A stretch of DNA of 64,000 bases from Schinkia azotoformans LMG 9581 (GTDB taxonomy: Bacteria; Bacillota; Bacilli; Bacillales; Bacillaceae_J). Shown one piece after another: positions 56,246 to 64,000 of this stretch; the stretch's first letter is position 1; the number at the start of each line of letters is the position of its first letter. A program made the translations under genes and the position numbers. Location of the stretch: NCBI RefSeq assembly GCF_000307855.1, contig NZ_AJLR01000041.1, positions 1 to 64,000 of the forward strand. The letters run 5' to 3'. The notes under the pieces were generated by a model. It had not been told where the DNA came from and did no database searches. It worked only from the letters and a program-made list of their open reading frames with translations.

Positions 56246-57475
56246 TTGGACGGAGTTCAGGCTAAATCGTCGGGTTTATTTCAAAACCGTGTATTTCAAG
56301 CAATAATCATTTCAGGTTTATTTTTACAAATCGGTATATGGGTTCGAAACTTTGCTGTATTGCTTTTTGTAATGGAAAAAACGAATGGGGATTCGTTTGC
56401 AGTTTCGATGATCTCTGTTGCTGAATTTGCCCCGATATTTATTTTTTCCTTTATCGGCGGAACATTTGCCGATCGCTGGAGTCCGAAAAGGACGATGGTA
56501 TGGTGTGATGTTTTAAGTGCGTTATCGATATTTGCGGTACTAATCACTCTAGTATTTGGGACTTGGCAGATCGTGTTTTTTGCAACATTAATTTCTGCAA
56601 TCCTATCACAATTTTCGCAGCCCTCAGGCTTGAAGTTGTTTAAAATGCATTTGCCAATGGAACAAATGCAGCAGGGGATGTCGTTTTATCAAACGATCTT
56701 TGCCGTATTTATGGTATTGGGACCAATTGTCGGAACATTTGTATTTGAATCGTTTGGTATTAATGTATCAATTGCGATCACTGGAATTGCCTTTCTTCTT
56801 TCTGCTGTTGCCCTAGGTTTCCTTCCAAAAGATCGTAAACTGGAAGAAAATAATGGTGACACGACTTTATGGGAGGAAATGAAAAGTGGTATAAAGTATG
56901 TGTTGCAAAAGAGAGATTTAAGTTTACTTGGACTATGCTTTATGGGTGCCGGGCTTGGACTCGGTTTTATTCAACCGCTTGGGATTTTTCTAATCACAGA
57001 AAGACTTGGATTGCCGAAGGAAAATCTGCAATGGCTTTTAATGTCTAACGGCATTGGTATGATCCTTGGGGGCGCGGTCATTATGATGTTCGCGAAAAAC
57101 GTTGCACCTCAAAGGTTGTTAACCTTTGGAATGCTATCAAATGCCATTGGCATCGCAATTGTAGGTCTTTCAACAAATTTGTGGCTAACGTTGGCTGTTG
57201 AGTTTTTTATCGGCTTCATGATGCCATGTATTCATATTGGTATCAATACATGGATCATCCAAAGTACGGAAGCGGCATTTATCGGAAGAGTAAATGGAAT
57301 CCTAAGTCCACTCTTTACAGGGTCAATGGTTATAACAATGAGTATGGCAGGGATATTAAAAGAACAATTTTCATTGGTTATTATGTTTGAAGCGGCCGCT
57401 ATCTTGTTTATTGTTGGCATGAGCTTTATCTTGCCTTTATTTAATAATTCAATAAATGTCAAAATAGTTGAATAA
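56246..57475 (+). CDS. MFS exporter, macrolide-efflux-like
   Basis: A 409-residue transporter of about 12 helices. TTG 56246 follows AGGAGG located in the terminator stem. The MFS loop 2-3 motif is visible as GGTFADRWSPKRTMVWCD near residue 72, and the second half has GPIVGTFVFESFG near 155 and GFMMPCIHIGINTWIIQSTE near 325. The overall pattern (MFS_3 type, short N-terminus before helix 1) is like Mef-type and other drug exporters. An attenuator leader of the kind that senses ribosome-targeting antibiotics suggests that it exports such a drug. It is monocistronic with a terminator at 57484. Confidence 0.85.
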   Translation: MDGVQAKSSGLFQNRVFQAIIISGLFLQIGIWVRNFAVLLFVMEKTNGDSFAVSMISVAEFAPIFIFSFIGGTFADRWSPKRTMVWCDVLSALSIFAVLITLVFGTWQIVFFATLISAILSQFSQPSGLKLFKMHLPMEQMQQGMSFYQTIFAVFMVLGPIVGTFVFESFGINVSIAITGIAFLLSAVALGFLPKDRKLEENNGDTTLWEEMKSGIKYVLQKRDLSLLGLCFMGAGLGLGFIQPLGIFLITERLGLPKENLQWLLMSNGIGMILGGAVIMMFAKNVAPQRLLTFGMLSNAIGIAIVGLSTNLWLTLAVEFFIGFMMPCIHIGINTWIIQSTEAAFIGRVNGILSPLFTGSMVITMSMAGILKEQFSLVIMFEAAAILFIVGMSFILPLFNNSINVKIVE

Positions 57476-57483
57476 TTTATGGT

Positions 57484-57515
57484 AAAATGGCTTTAATAAA
57501 GGCCATTTTTTTTTA
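57484..57515 (+). terminator. Intrinsic terminator
   Basis: AAAATGGC and GCCATTTT form the stem around TTTAATAAAG and are followed by a long T-run. It ends the MFS transcript. Confidence 0.9.
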
Positions 57516-57541
57516 TCAAATTTGGAGGAGCGGGATGCTGG

Positions 57542-58033
57542 ATGACGGAGTGGAGGCAAAATGATTTTTTAATTTCAACAGATAAAAATTTATTGGATAT
57601 CAATGTAATTTATAATTTCCTTGGGCATGAGTCTTATTGGGCGAAGGATCGTCCTCGGGAAATCGTTGAGAAATCAATTGAAAATTCTTTGCTTTGCTTC
57701 GGAATTTATAAAGAGAATATGGATGGGACGATTGAACAGGTAGGTTTTGCGCGAGTTATTACGGACAAGGCAACGTTTGCCTATCTTTGTGATGTCTTTG
57801 TCGTTCCCGAGTTTCGTGGCATCGGCTTATCAAAGTGGTTGATGGGTATCATCACTACTCATCCGGAACTTCAAACGGTGCGCAGGATGCTGCTTGTTAC
57901 ATACGATGCCCATAAGCTTTATGCCCAATATGGATTTAAAGATATTGATATGCCACAACAATTCATGCAGCTAATCCAAAATGCCCCTAAAAAGATTCCT
58001 TATATCATTGATGATCAGGATCAAATTTGTTGA
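57542..58033 (+). CDS. GNAT-family N-acetyltransferase
   Basis: A 163-residue acetyltransferase. ATG 57542 has GGAGGAGCGGG upstream. The GNAT fold shows YNFLGHESYWAKDRPREIVE in the N-terminal helices, VGFARVITDKATFAYLCDVF then VVPEFRGIGLSKWLMG for the acetyl-CoA loop (Q/RxxGxG/A as FRGIGL), and LVTYDAHKLYAQYGFKDI for the C-terminal strand. This matches a small Bacillus/Enterobacteria family annotated simply as GNAT. The substrate is unknown. It is 26 nt after the MFS terminator and probably has its own promoter. Confidence 0.88.
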   Translation: MTEWRQNDFLISTDKNLLDINVIYNFLGHESYWAKDRPREIVEKSIENSLLCFGIYKENMDGTIEQVGFARVITDKATFAYLCDVFVVPEFRGIGLSKWLMGIITTHPELQTVRRMLLVTYDAHKLYAQYGFKDIDMPQQFMQLIQNAPKKIPYIIDDQDQIC

Positions 58034-58104
58034 ATGATAGTAGGGAAGGTATGATAGACTAATAAAGTCGAATTAAAGATACAAAATAAAAGGGGCGCTT
58101 ATTT

Positions 58105-59217
58105 TTGTGGGAATCAATCATGACATACGAATTCTTATATGAAGTATCAATCTCAGTAGGGATATTTCTACTATTTCTGATCTTAAGAAAGGTTTTCACC
58201 AAATATATTTTTCATCTCATTTTAAAACTGGCACATAAGACTCCGACAGATCTCTTTTCGCATATTTGGCTTTCTTTTGAGAAACCGATTGGGTGGCTGT
58301 TCGTGATTATCGGTTTTAATGTTGCAGCCAGCTTTTTTCCTTATATTGACCCAAGAAATCCAATATTTGTGCATATTATGAAATCCCTTATTATTCTGAT
58401 GATTACATGGGGTTTGTATAATGTGGCCTCTGCCAGCTCCATCGCGATCATGAAGATCAATAAAAAACTCAATGTTGATATTGATGAAATCTTAATTCCT
58501 TTTTTATCGAAAACGATACGGTTTATTATAGTTGCAATTAGTCTTAGCATCATTCTCCAAGAATTCAACTATAATATCAATAGTTTAGTGGCAGGGTTAG
58601 GGATCGGCGGGGTTGCTGTTGCACTCGCGGCCAAGGATGCACTCGGAAACTTGTTTGGTGGTCTTATTATTATCACAGAAAAGCCATTTTCAATCGGCGA
58701 TTGGATTATGACACCAACTGTTGAAGGAACTGTTGAGGATATTACGTTTCGAAGCACGAAGATCAGAACGTTCGCGCAGGCTTTAGTTACCGTGCCTAAT
58801 GCAACGTTAGCCAATGAGGCCATCACGAACTGGAGTAAGATGGGGAAGCGGAGAATTACCTTCCAATTAGGTGTCACTTTTGAGACGCCGAAGGAAAAGC
58901 TAGAAAATACAATAAATAAAATAGAAGAAATGCTGAAAAAACATTCTGACGTTCATCCTGATACGATTTTTGTTACTTTTGATAATTACAATGTTAACAG
59001 TTTAGATATTTTTCTCTATTTCTTTACAAAAACAACAGTCTGGGCAGAGTATTTACAAGTGAAGCAGGATATCAATTTTAAAATTATGGCAATCCTTGAA
59101 TCTGAGGGTGTACAAGTGGCATTACCAACGAGAACGTTAATTACAACAAAGGAATCTGAAAGTATGATGAAGGCTGCAACAAAAGAAAAGGATAGAGTAA
59201 GAGAAAGAGACTTGTAA
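58105..59217 (+). CDS. MscS-family mechanosensitive channel
   Basis: A 370-residue membrane protein. TTG 58105 follows AAAAGGGGCG; ATG 58120 is an alternative. Four to five helices end in the pore-lining TM3, NSLVAGLGIGGVAVALAAKD then ALGNLFGG near residues 155-182, with the Gly/Ala packing pattern of MscS. The beta domain follows (PFSIGDWIMTPTVEGTVEDI and TVPNATLANEAITNWSKMG). The C-terminal alpha/beta domain ends in a charged tail (KEKDRVRERDL). The size matches B. subtilis YhdY. It opens on membrane tension during osmotic downshock. Confidence 0.9.
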   Translation: MWESIMTYEFLYEVSISVGIFLLFLILRKVFTKYIFHLILKLAHKTPTDLFSHIWLSFEKPIGWLFVIIGFNVAASFFPYIDPRNPIFVHIMKSLIILMITWGLYNVASASSIAIMKINKKLNVDIDEILIPFLSKTIRFIIVAISLSIILQEFNYNINSLVAGLGIGGVAVALAAKDALGNLFGGLIIITEKPFSIGDWIMTPTVEGTVEDITFRSTKIRTFAQALVTVPNATLANEAITNWSKMGKRRITFQLGVTFETPKEKLENTINKIEEMLKKHSDVHPDTIFVTFDNYNVNSLDIFLYFFTKTTVWAEYLQVKQDINFKIMAILESEGVQVALPTRTLITTKESESMMKAATKEKDRVRERDL

Positions 59218-59228
59218 TAATGGGAAAG

Positions 59229-59263
59229 TCAGTTGCTAATGCTATTTAGCAGCTGATTTTTTT
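59229..59263 (+). terminator. Intrinsic terminator
   Basis: TCAGTTGCTAA and TTAGCAGCTGA pair with one G-U around TGCTA and are followed by a run of T. It ends the mscS-like transcript. Confidence 0.88.
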
Positions 59264-59347
59264 TTATATTAGTTAAAGCTTTTTTATTGTTATGTTACAA
59301 AATAAATGATAACATTATTTTATGTAACATTAGTAGGAGGAAATCGT

Positions 59348-59914
59348 GTGGAGTTCGTTGAGCCAATTAAGGATATTGAGAAAATAAATGCGATTAAAGA
59401 TCTATTAAAGAAACAATCTCAGCGAGATCTCTTATTATTTGTTTTAGGCATTAATACAGGCATTAGAGTGCACGATTTACTTTCGTTAAGGGTTGAACAT
59501 GTTCGTGAAGGTGACAAAATTAAGGAATTTCTCTATTTAAAAGATGAAACTCGAGATGAGATGAGGGCATACTATTTAAATTCCAAAGTACAACAAGAAC
59601 TTATAAGCTACTTTGTTATTTATGAGTTAAAGGATAGTGACTTTCTATTTAAGTCGAAAAAGAATGAACAGCCTATTACGAGGCAACAGGCCTATAGAAT
59701 TATCAATAAAGCAGCAAAAGATGTTGGAATATTAGGGAAAATTGGCATGCACACACTTAGAAAAACATTTGGTTATCATGCTTATCGAAAGGGAATTGCG
59801 ATTTCCATCCTGAGGGATATTTATAATCATCATTCATCATCTGAGACATTACATTATATTGGAATAGATAAAGAGGATATCCGACGACATATTAAAGTCG
59901 ATGTAAATTTATAA
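59348..59914 (+). CDS. Catalytic-domain-only tyrosine recombinase
   Basis: A 188-residue protein. GTG 59348 follows TAGGAGG; the frame continues to 59306 only through the SD. The tyrosine recombinase catalytic set is complete: Arg in INTGIRVHDLLSL near residue 42, a Lys-rich beta-hairpin (FLYLKDETRDEMRAYYL), HTLRKTFGYHAY for His-x-x-Arg near 140, the second His in YNHHSSSETLHYIGI and the nucleophile Tyr in the same segment. It lacks the N-terminal core-binding domain of phage integrases. Similar short proteins (B. subtilis YoeC-type) exist. No att site or element is seen around it. Confidence 0.85.
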   Translation: MEFVEPIKDIEKINAIKDLLKKQSQRDLLLFVLGINTGIRVHDLLSLRVEHVREGDKIKEFLYLKDETRDEMRAYYLNSKVQQELISYFVIYELKDSDFLFKSKKNEQPITRQQAYRIINKAAKDVGILGKIGMHTLRKTFGYHAYRKGIAISILRDIYNHHSSSETLHYIGIDKEDIRRHIKVDVNL

Positions 59915-59928
59915 GAATACAAATCTAA

Positions 59929-59958
59929 AACCCCCTCCGTATGAGGCGGGAGGGGGTT
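59929..59958. terminator. Bidirectional terminator
   Basis: AACCCCCTCC (59929-59938) and GGAGGGGGTT (59949-59958) form a perfect 10-bp stem. It lies between the recombinase gene and the convergent stress-protein gene and overlaps the latter's stop codon by two bases. Confidence 0.8.
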
Positions 59959-60646
59959 ATAGAAAGTCGTCGAGAGAGTCTGAGTCTGTTTTCATTTCAA
60001 CATTTGACAAATCCGTTATAATATCATCATTTACTTGTACTTGTAAGGTTTCTTTATCTTTCATAAACTTAAAAATCCCATTATTAAAATCTGTGCCAAT
60101 TTCCTTAAAGAAGATCCCTTCAAATTTGACATCCTCTGTATGCTTAAAGACGAGACGGTAATTTTTCTCTTCCTTAATTAAATAGGCACGTACACCTTTA
60201 TCAAATTGTCTATCCGGATTCTTTAAATAACGGGCTACGGAAATGATATGAAGGTCGACAAAGGGAATCTCTTTAAGCAGTGAGTTGATGATAGACCCTT
60301 TTGCGATCTGTTCCCAACGGCTTTGGGCTGTCTGACCAATAATAAGTTGCGTAATATTCTTTTCTCTGGCAACCTCAGCAATCACTTTATACACGGGTCT
60401 TTTTTCATTATCCTTCAGAATAAATGCTTGAGCATTGTGCTCCTTAGCAAGTTGTTGCCATTTTGTAATATAGTTAGATTTTTCCGCATCCAATTCATCG
60501 AACGGTGAAGGATCAACTGTTAGGATGTACAAAGGACAATTGAGCATTCGGGCTATTTTACAGCCCCGTTGAATGAGACGCTCACCATTAGGACCATAAT
60601 AAACACAGACGAGAATACTTTCGTCCATCCGGTCTTTTTTCTTCAT
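59957..60646 (-). CDS. KdpD-like universal-stress-protein domain protein
   Basis: A 229-residue cytoplasmic protein starting at ATG 60646 after GAGGTG. Residues 8-140 are a USP/KdpD-type alpha/beta domain: ILVCVYYGPNGERLIQRGCK, LNCPLYILTVDPSPFDEL, NITQLIIGQTAQSRWEQIAK then GSIINSLLKEIPFVDLHIIS, the last being the KdpD 'QSRW...GS...L' nucleotide-binding signature. The last 85 residues are not part of that domain and are acidic at the end (TDSDSLDDFL). There is no histidine kinase or membrane part. It is divergent from the Mrp antiporter operon, so a role in sensing or tuning K+/Na+ balance is plausible. Confidence 0.75.
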   Translation of the reverse strand: MKKKDRMDESILVCVYYGPNGERLIQRGCKIARMLNCPLYILTVDPSPFDELDAEKSNYITKWQQLAKEHNAQAFILKDNEKRPVYKVIAEVAREKNITQLIIGQTAQSRWEQIAKGSIINSLLKEIPFVDLHIISVARYLKNPDRQFDKGVRAYLIKEEKNYRLVFKHTEDVKFEGIFFKEIGTDFNNGIFKFMKDKETLQVQVNDDIITDLSNVEMKTDSDSLDDFL

Positions 60647-60789
60647 ATTTATTCACCTCGGTAAGAAATGGACAAATGATTGTAACTAAGACTTCCGCTT
60701 TTGAGATTGGTTTATGTATGACTATACCCTATGCATCATCAGCAGTCAACGGATATAGGAATCTATAAAAAAGTAAAGGGGGGAATTTA

Positions 60790-63219
60790 ATGCAGTTATT
60801 GCATTTGATGATTTTGCTACCATTTTTATTTGTAGTGTTTATTCCGTTTTTATATAAAAGATTTAATTCACAACTCCATACGGGTTGGTTTGTTCTTTTT
60901 ATTCCACTTATACTCTTGCTCTATTTAGTCACCTTTATTCCCAAGGTTTCCAATGGTAATACCATTTTTGCGTCAATGCCTTGGATACCTTCCTATCATA
61001 TTGATTTCACGATCCATATGGATGGATTAAGTTTATTATTTGGACTATTAGTTGCCGGTATCGGTACTCTTGTTGTCCTTTATTCCATTTATTATTTGTC
61101 TAAGCACCGTGAAACTTTGCATAATTTCTACGTGTATTTGCTTTTATTCATGGGTGCGATGATGGGACTAGTATTCTCAGATAATATATTTGTTCTATAT
61201 GTATTTTGGGAAATGACTAGCATTTCTTCATTCTTATTGATTGCTTATTGGTATGAACGAGATAAATCACGGTATGGGGCTCAGAAATCCATGTTAATTA
61301 CAATTTTTGGTGGATTAGCCATGCTTGCCGGGCTCATCATGCTTTCCATGATAGCTGACACTTGCAGTATTCGTGAAATGGTAAGCAGCATCCATGTCAC
61401 ATCTTTTTATTCTCATGATTTGTTTATCCCTGCTATGATTTTGATTCTACTAGGAGCATTCACGAAGTCAGCACAGTTTCCGTTCAGTATTTGGTTGCCG
61501 GATGCAATGGAAGCACCTACCCCGATTAGTGCCTATCTTCATTCTGCAACAATGGTGAAGGCGGGAATTTATTTAGTTGCCCGGTTGACACCTATTTTTG
61601 GTGGATCTGATGAGTGGTTCTGGCTTGTAACTGGAGTGGGACTTGTTACATTATTGTACGGTTCGATTAATGCAGTACGGCAAACCGACTTGAAAGCATT
61701 GCTCGCCTATTCAACAATTAGCCAGCTAGGATTGATTATGAGTCTCCTTGGCTTAGGTTCAGCGGCCTTGTACTATGGCTTAGGTGATGAAGCTACCGTT
61801 TATGCCATTGCTGTTTTTGCAGCGATTTTTCACCTAGTCAATCACTCAACATTTAAAGGCTGCTTATTTATGGTTGTTGGGATTATTGACCATGAAACTG
61901 GAACACGTGATATTCGTAGGCTTGGTGGATTAATGCATTTTATGCCGATATCATTTACTTTGACCATCGTTGGAGGCTTTGCGATGGCTGGATTGCCACC
62001 ATTTAATGGTTTCCTTAGTAAGGAAATGTTTTTTGCAGCAGTAATCAATGTTGTAAAGATGGACTTTGTTCACAATAATTTCATCGGAACACTGATTCCA
62101 GTACTTGCATGGATTGCAAGCGCCTTTACATTTGTCTATTGTATGATTCTTATTTTTAAGACCTTTAAAGGAAAAAATAAGGTTTCTAAAGTTGAAAAAC
62201 CAATACATGAAGCACCAATGGGTATGTTAATACCTCCACTTATTTTAGGTTTGTTGGTTATTCTAATTTTCATGTTCCCTAATGTTCTTTCCGCTTATCT
62301 TTTGCAACCGGCATGGTCAGGAGTTTTGCCGGAACTTGCGGAAAAAGGAAAGCTTCAAATTGAAATCAGTGCCTGGCATGGTTTAAATACGGAACTATGG
62401 ATGACAATCGGTGTCATTGTTGTAGGTACAATCCTGTATCTAACACTTAGGAAATGGTACCGCGTGTATCTTATCTATCCGGAGGCTGCTACGCTTAATC
62501 GTTTATATGACAATGCTTTGAAAATAATGGAGTTATTCTCAAGAAGGATTACCGATCGTTATATGACTGGATATATTCGTGATTATCTTGTTTATATTTT
62601 CGTCTTCATCGTTGTGATGGTGGGTGGAAGCTTATGGTTGTTTGATGGATTTGTCTACACTCCATCAATGGATGCACCAGTAAATATTTATGAGGTAAGT
62701 TTGGTTATTGCAATGGTGATCTCAGCCTTAACAGTTCTTCTCTCTAAATCAAGAATGACAGCTGTTATTTCAGTCGGAGCATTAGGGTTCTTCGTGTCAT
62801 TTTTCTTTGTTTTGTTCCGTGCTCCAGATTTGGCTCTTACTCAACTAGTTGTTGAGACTGTAACAACGGTTTTGTTTTTACTGTGCTTTTATCATTTGCC
62901 GCAATTCAAGAAGGAAATGAGTCATCTTCGCTTTAAGGTTAGTAATGCATTCATTTCGATTGTGGTTGGTATAGTTGTCACAATTGTGTCCTTGTCAGCT
63001 AATGGAACTCGTCTGTTTCCTTCCATTTCAAGTTATTATGAGGATGCGTATGTACTTGCAGGTGCAAAAAATGTTGTCAATGCCATTCTTGTTGATTTTC
63101 GTGGAATTGATACAATGCTCGAAATCCTCGTCTTAACCATCGCAGGATTAGGAGTCTATATCTTAATTAAACTGAGATTATCAGGGAGGGGGAGGGATAA
63201 GAATGAGGAAGCCAAATGA
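60790..63219 (+). CDS. mrpA: Mrp Na+/H+ antiporter subunit A
   Basis: An 809-residue membrane protein with about 20 helices, the largest subunit of the Mrp antiporter, related to NuoL of complex I. ATG 60790 follows AAAGGGGGG. The conserved core includes NIFVLYVFWEMTSISSFLLI (with the key Glu), LGAFTKSAQFPFSIWLPDAM then EAPTPISAYLHSATMVKAG, and FHLVNHSTFKGCLFMVVGI. The C-terminal 200 residues carry the extra MrpA domain related to MrpB and NuoJ, with LFRAPDLALTQLVVETVTTV. Its stop overlaps mrpB by 17 bp. It expels Na+ in exchange for protons and supports pH homeostasis. Confidence 0.96.
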   Translation: MQLLHLMILLPFLFVVFIPFLYKRFNSQLHTGWFVLFIPLILLLYLVTFIPKVSNGNTIFASMPWIPSYHIDFTIHMDGLSLLFGLLVAGIGTLVVLYSIYYLSKHRETLHNFYVYLLLFMGAMMGLVFSDNIFVLYVFWEMTSISSFLLIAYWYERDKSRYGAQKSMLITIFGGLAMLAGLIMLSMIADTCSIREMVSSIHVTSFYSHDLFIPAMILILLGAFTKSAQFPFSIWLPDAMEAPTPISAYLHSATMVKAGIYLVARLTPIFGGSDEWFWLVTGVGLVTLLYGSINAVRQTDLKALLAYSTISQLGLIMSLLGLGSAALYYGLGDEATVYAIAVFAAIFHLVNHSTFKGCLFMVVGIIDHETGTRDIRRLGGLMHFMPISFTLTIVGGFAMAGLPPFNGFLSKEMFFAAVINVVKMDFVHNNFIGTLIPVLAWIASAFTFVYCMILIFKTFKGKNKVSKVEKPIHEAPMGMLIPPLILGLLVILIFMFPNVLSAYLLQPAWSGVLPELAEKGKLQIEISAWHGLNTELWMTIGVIVVGTILYLTLRKWYRVYLIYPEAATLNRLYDNALKIMELFSRRITDRYMTGYIRDYLVYIFVFIVVMVGGSLWLFDGFVYTPSMDAPVNIYEVSLVIAMVISALTVLLSKSRMTAVISVGALGFFVSFFFVLFRAPDLALTQLVVETVTTVLFLLCFYHLPQFKKEMSHLRFKVSNAFISIVVGIVVTIVSLSANGTRLFPSISSYYEDAYVLAGAKNVVNAILVDFRGIDTMLEILVLTIAGLGVYILIKLRLSGRGRDKNEEAK

Positions 63220-63628
63220 TGTGATTATCCGAGGTGTAACGAAGGTCGTGGTTGTAATTATTTTTACCTTTGCTATCAATCTATTCATCTCAGGACATCA
63301 TTATCCCGGCGGGGGATTTATCGGTGGGCTCGCATTTTCATCGGGGATTATCTTACTATTTCTTACCTTTGATATAGAGTCCGTTCATAAAAATATACCA
63401 GTAGATTTTAAAGTTCTCGCAGCTATAGGAGTATTAATTGCTGTTTTGACGGGTGTAGGTGGGATGCTCTTAGATGCACCATTTTTATCGCAGTCGTTCG
63501 GTTATTTTGAGCTTCCCATTTTCGGAAAAACTGAGCTTGCTACAGCGGTGTTATTTGATGTTGGAGTCGCCCTAGCGGTGATCGGCACTTCTCTTATGAT
63601 CATTATGAGTATAGGAGATGATCGATAA
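63203..63628 (+). CDS. mrpB: Mrp Na+/H+ antiporter subunit B
   Basis: A 141-residue subunit with four helices. ATG 63203 lies within the end of mrpA after GGGAGGGGGAGGG. Conserved segments are FAINLFISGHHYPGGGFIGG then LAFSSGIILLFLTFD, and the C-terminal TAVLFDVGVALAVIGTSLMI. It is typical of MnhB/MrpB proteins in length and order. Its stop overlaps the mrpC start by one base. Confidence 0.95.
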   Translation: MRKPNDVIIRGVTKVVVVIIFTFAINLFISGHHYPGGGFIGGLAFSSGIILLFLTFDIESVHKNIPVDFKVLAAIGVLIAVLTGVGGMLLDAPFLSQSFGYFELPIFGKTELATAVLFDVGVALAVIGTSLMIIMSIGDDR

Positions 63629-63966
63629 TGGAGACGTTAATGTCTATTTTTGTTGGTGTGTTAGTAGCCATTGGAACGTATTTAATATTAACGAAGAATC
63701 TTTTAAGGATTATTCTAGGTACATCCATTATCGGTCATGCTGTCAATATTCTTATCATCACAATGGGGGGATTGAAAAAAGGAGGCCCACCTCTGTTGTG
63801 GACTAAGGATTTAACTTATGCAGATTCATTGCCGCAGGCTCTAATATTAACGGCAATTGTAATTAATTTTGCGACAACAGCTCTGTTTCTAGTGCTTAGC
63901 TACCGTTCCTACCAGGTGTTAGGCGTGGATGATACTGAAAAACTGAGAGGGATCGACGATGAGTAA
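63628..63966 (+). CDS. mrpC: Mrp Na+/H+ antiporter subunit C
   Basis: A 112-residue subunit with three helices, related to NuoK. It contains FVGVLVAIGTYLILTKNLLR, IILGTSIIGHAVNILIITMG and DSLPQALILTAIVINFATTA, with the conserved DPLPQALVLTAIVI-type motif. ATG 63628 overlaps the mrpB stop (TAATG). Its end overlaps the mrpD start by 8 bp, as in other mrp operons. Confidence 0.95.
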   Translation: METLMSIFVGVLVAIGTYLILTKNLLRIILGTSIIGHAVNILIITMGGLKKGGPPLLWTKDLTYADSLPQALILTAIVINFATTALFLVLSYRSYQVLGVDDTEKLRGIDDE

Positions 63967-64000
63967 TTTGGTAATCTTACCTGTTATTATTCCAGTAATA
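63959..64000 (+). CDS. mrpD: Mrp antiporter subunit D, partial (start only)
   Basis: ATG 63959 begins MSNLVILPVIIPVI at the window edge, the usual N-terminus of MrpD, a NuoM/N-like proton-translocating subunit. GGGATCGACG lies upstream, and the start overlaps mrpC. The remaining coding sequence is outside the window. Confidence 0.85.
   Translation, partial: MSNLVILPVIIPVI

Overview
The window is AT-rich chromosomal DNA from a spore-forming Bacillaceae, most like a denitrifying Bacillus or Neobacillus. The reasons are strong AGGAGG-type ribosome binding sites with many TTG and GTG starts, close relatives of B. subtilis genes (vmlR, ykkCD, ykhA, yodPQRST/kamA, yokU, odhAB, a yhcN-type sporulation lipoprotein), a Sec-type nitrous oxide reductase, and Bacillus regulatory RNAs. 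No phage, plasmid backbone, CRISPR array, insertion sequence or rRNA was seen.

Layout. 1-2.1 kb: tRNA-Ile and tRNA-Arg, a LysE-type exporter, then a patch of decayed genes (XRE regulator, secreted protein, ECF sigma factor). 2.1-5.8 kb: a methyltransferase, two small membrane proteins, and vmlR (ABC-F ribosome protection) behind a transcription attenuator. 6.3-11.8 kb: a short nitrous oxide reductase locus (cytochrome c, nosZ, nosB-like, nosD), a sporulation lipoprotein, and a convergent membrane cupredoxin; nosF, nosY and nosL are not here. 12-14.5 kb: a glycine riboswitch before a TRIC-family channel and a guanidine-I riboswitch before a paired SMR exporter. 14.5-19.8 kb: thioesterase, YczE-like and YitT-like membrane proteins, a PadR/membrane-protein pair, and a methyltransferase. 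19.9-29.7 kb: a lysine to beta-lysine degradation cluster (sigma-54 activator, ablB, ablA/kamA, yokU, yodT, yodS, yodR, yodQ, a second aminotransferase) with a textbook -24/-12 promoter before kamA. 29.8-41.6 kb: a secreted protein, DUF3231, nitroreductase, odhAB (2-oxoglutarate dehydrogenase E1 and E2), MBL hydrolase, polysaccharide deacetylase, DUF421 and an acyltransferase. 41.8-46.6 kb: a five-gene Liv-type ABC importer with a cre-like site upstream. 46.6-52.3 kb: a YmaF-like His-rich protein and a solitary PglX-type DNA methyltransferase beside small membrane proteins and a gene remnant. 52.4-55.9 kb: a Fur-box-controlled ferric iron ABC importer. 56-59.9 kb: an MFS exporter behind a second attenuator, a GNAT protein, an MscS channel and a catalytic-domain-only tyrosine recombinase. 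60-64 kb: a KdpD-like universal-stress protein divergent from an Mrp Na+/H+ antiporter operon that runs off the window.

Two patterns cut across the gene list. First, the vmlR and MFS leaders share one design: a strong SD, a three-codon ORF (ATG-N6-TAA), a hairpin whose 3' arm contains ATAGGATTAGT, and a second pairing of that 3' arm with the 5' arm of an intrinsic terminator. Second, at least eleven intergenic sites carry small REP-like palindromes (cores GGGTCGGGAAC or GAACCGTCCCC and relatives). Some are doublets, several touch ribosome binding sites, and they are densest in the lysine cluster; no REP-associated transposase gene is in the window.
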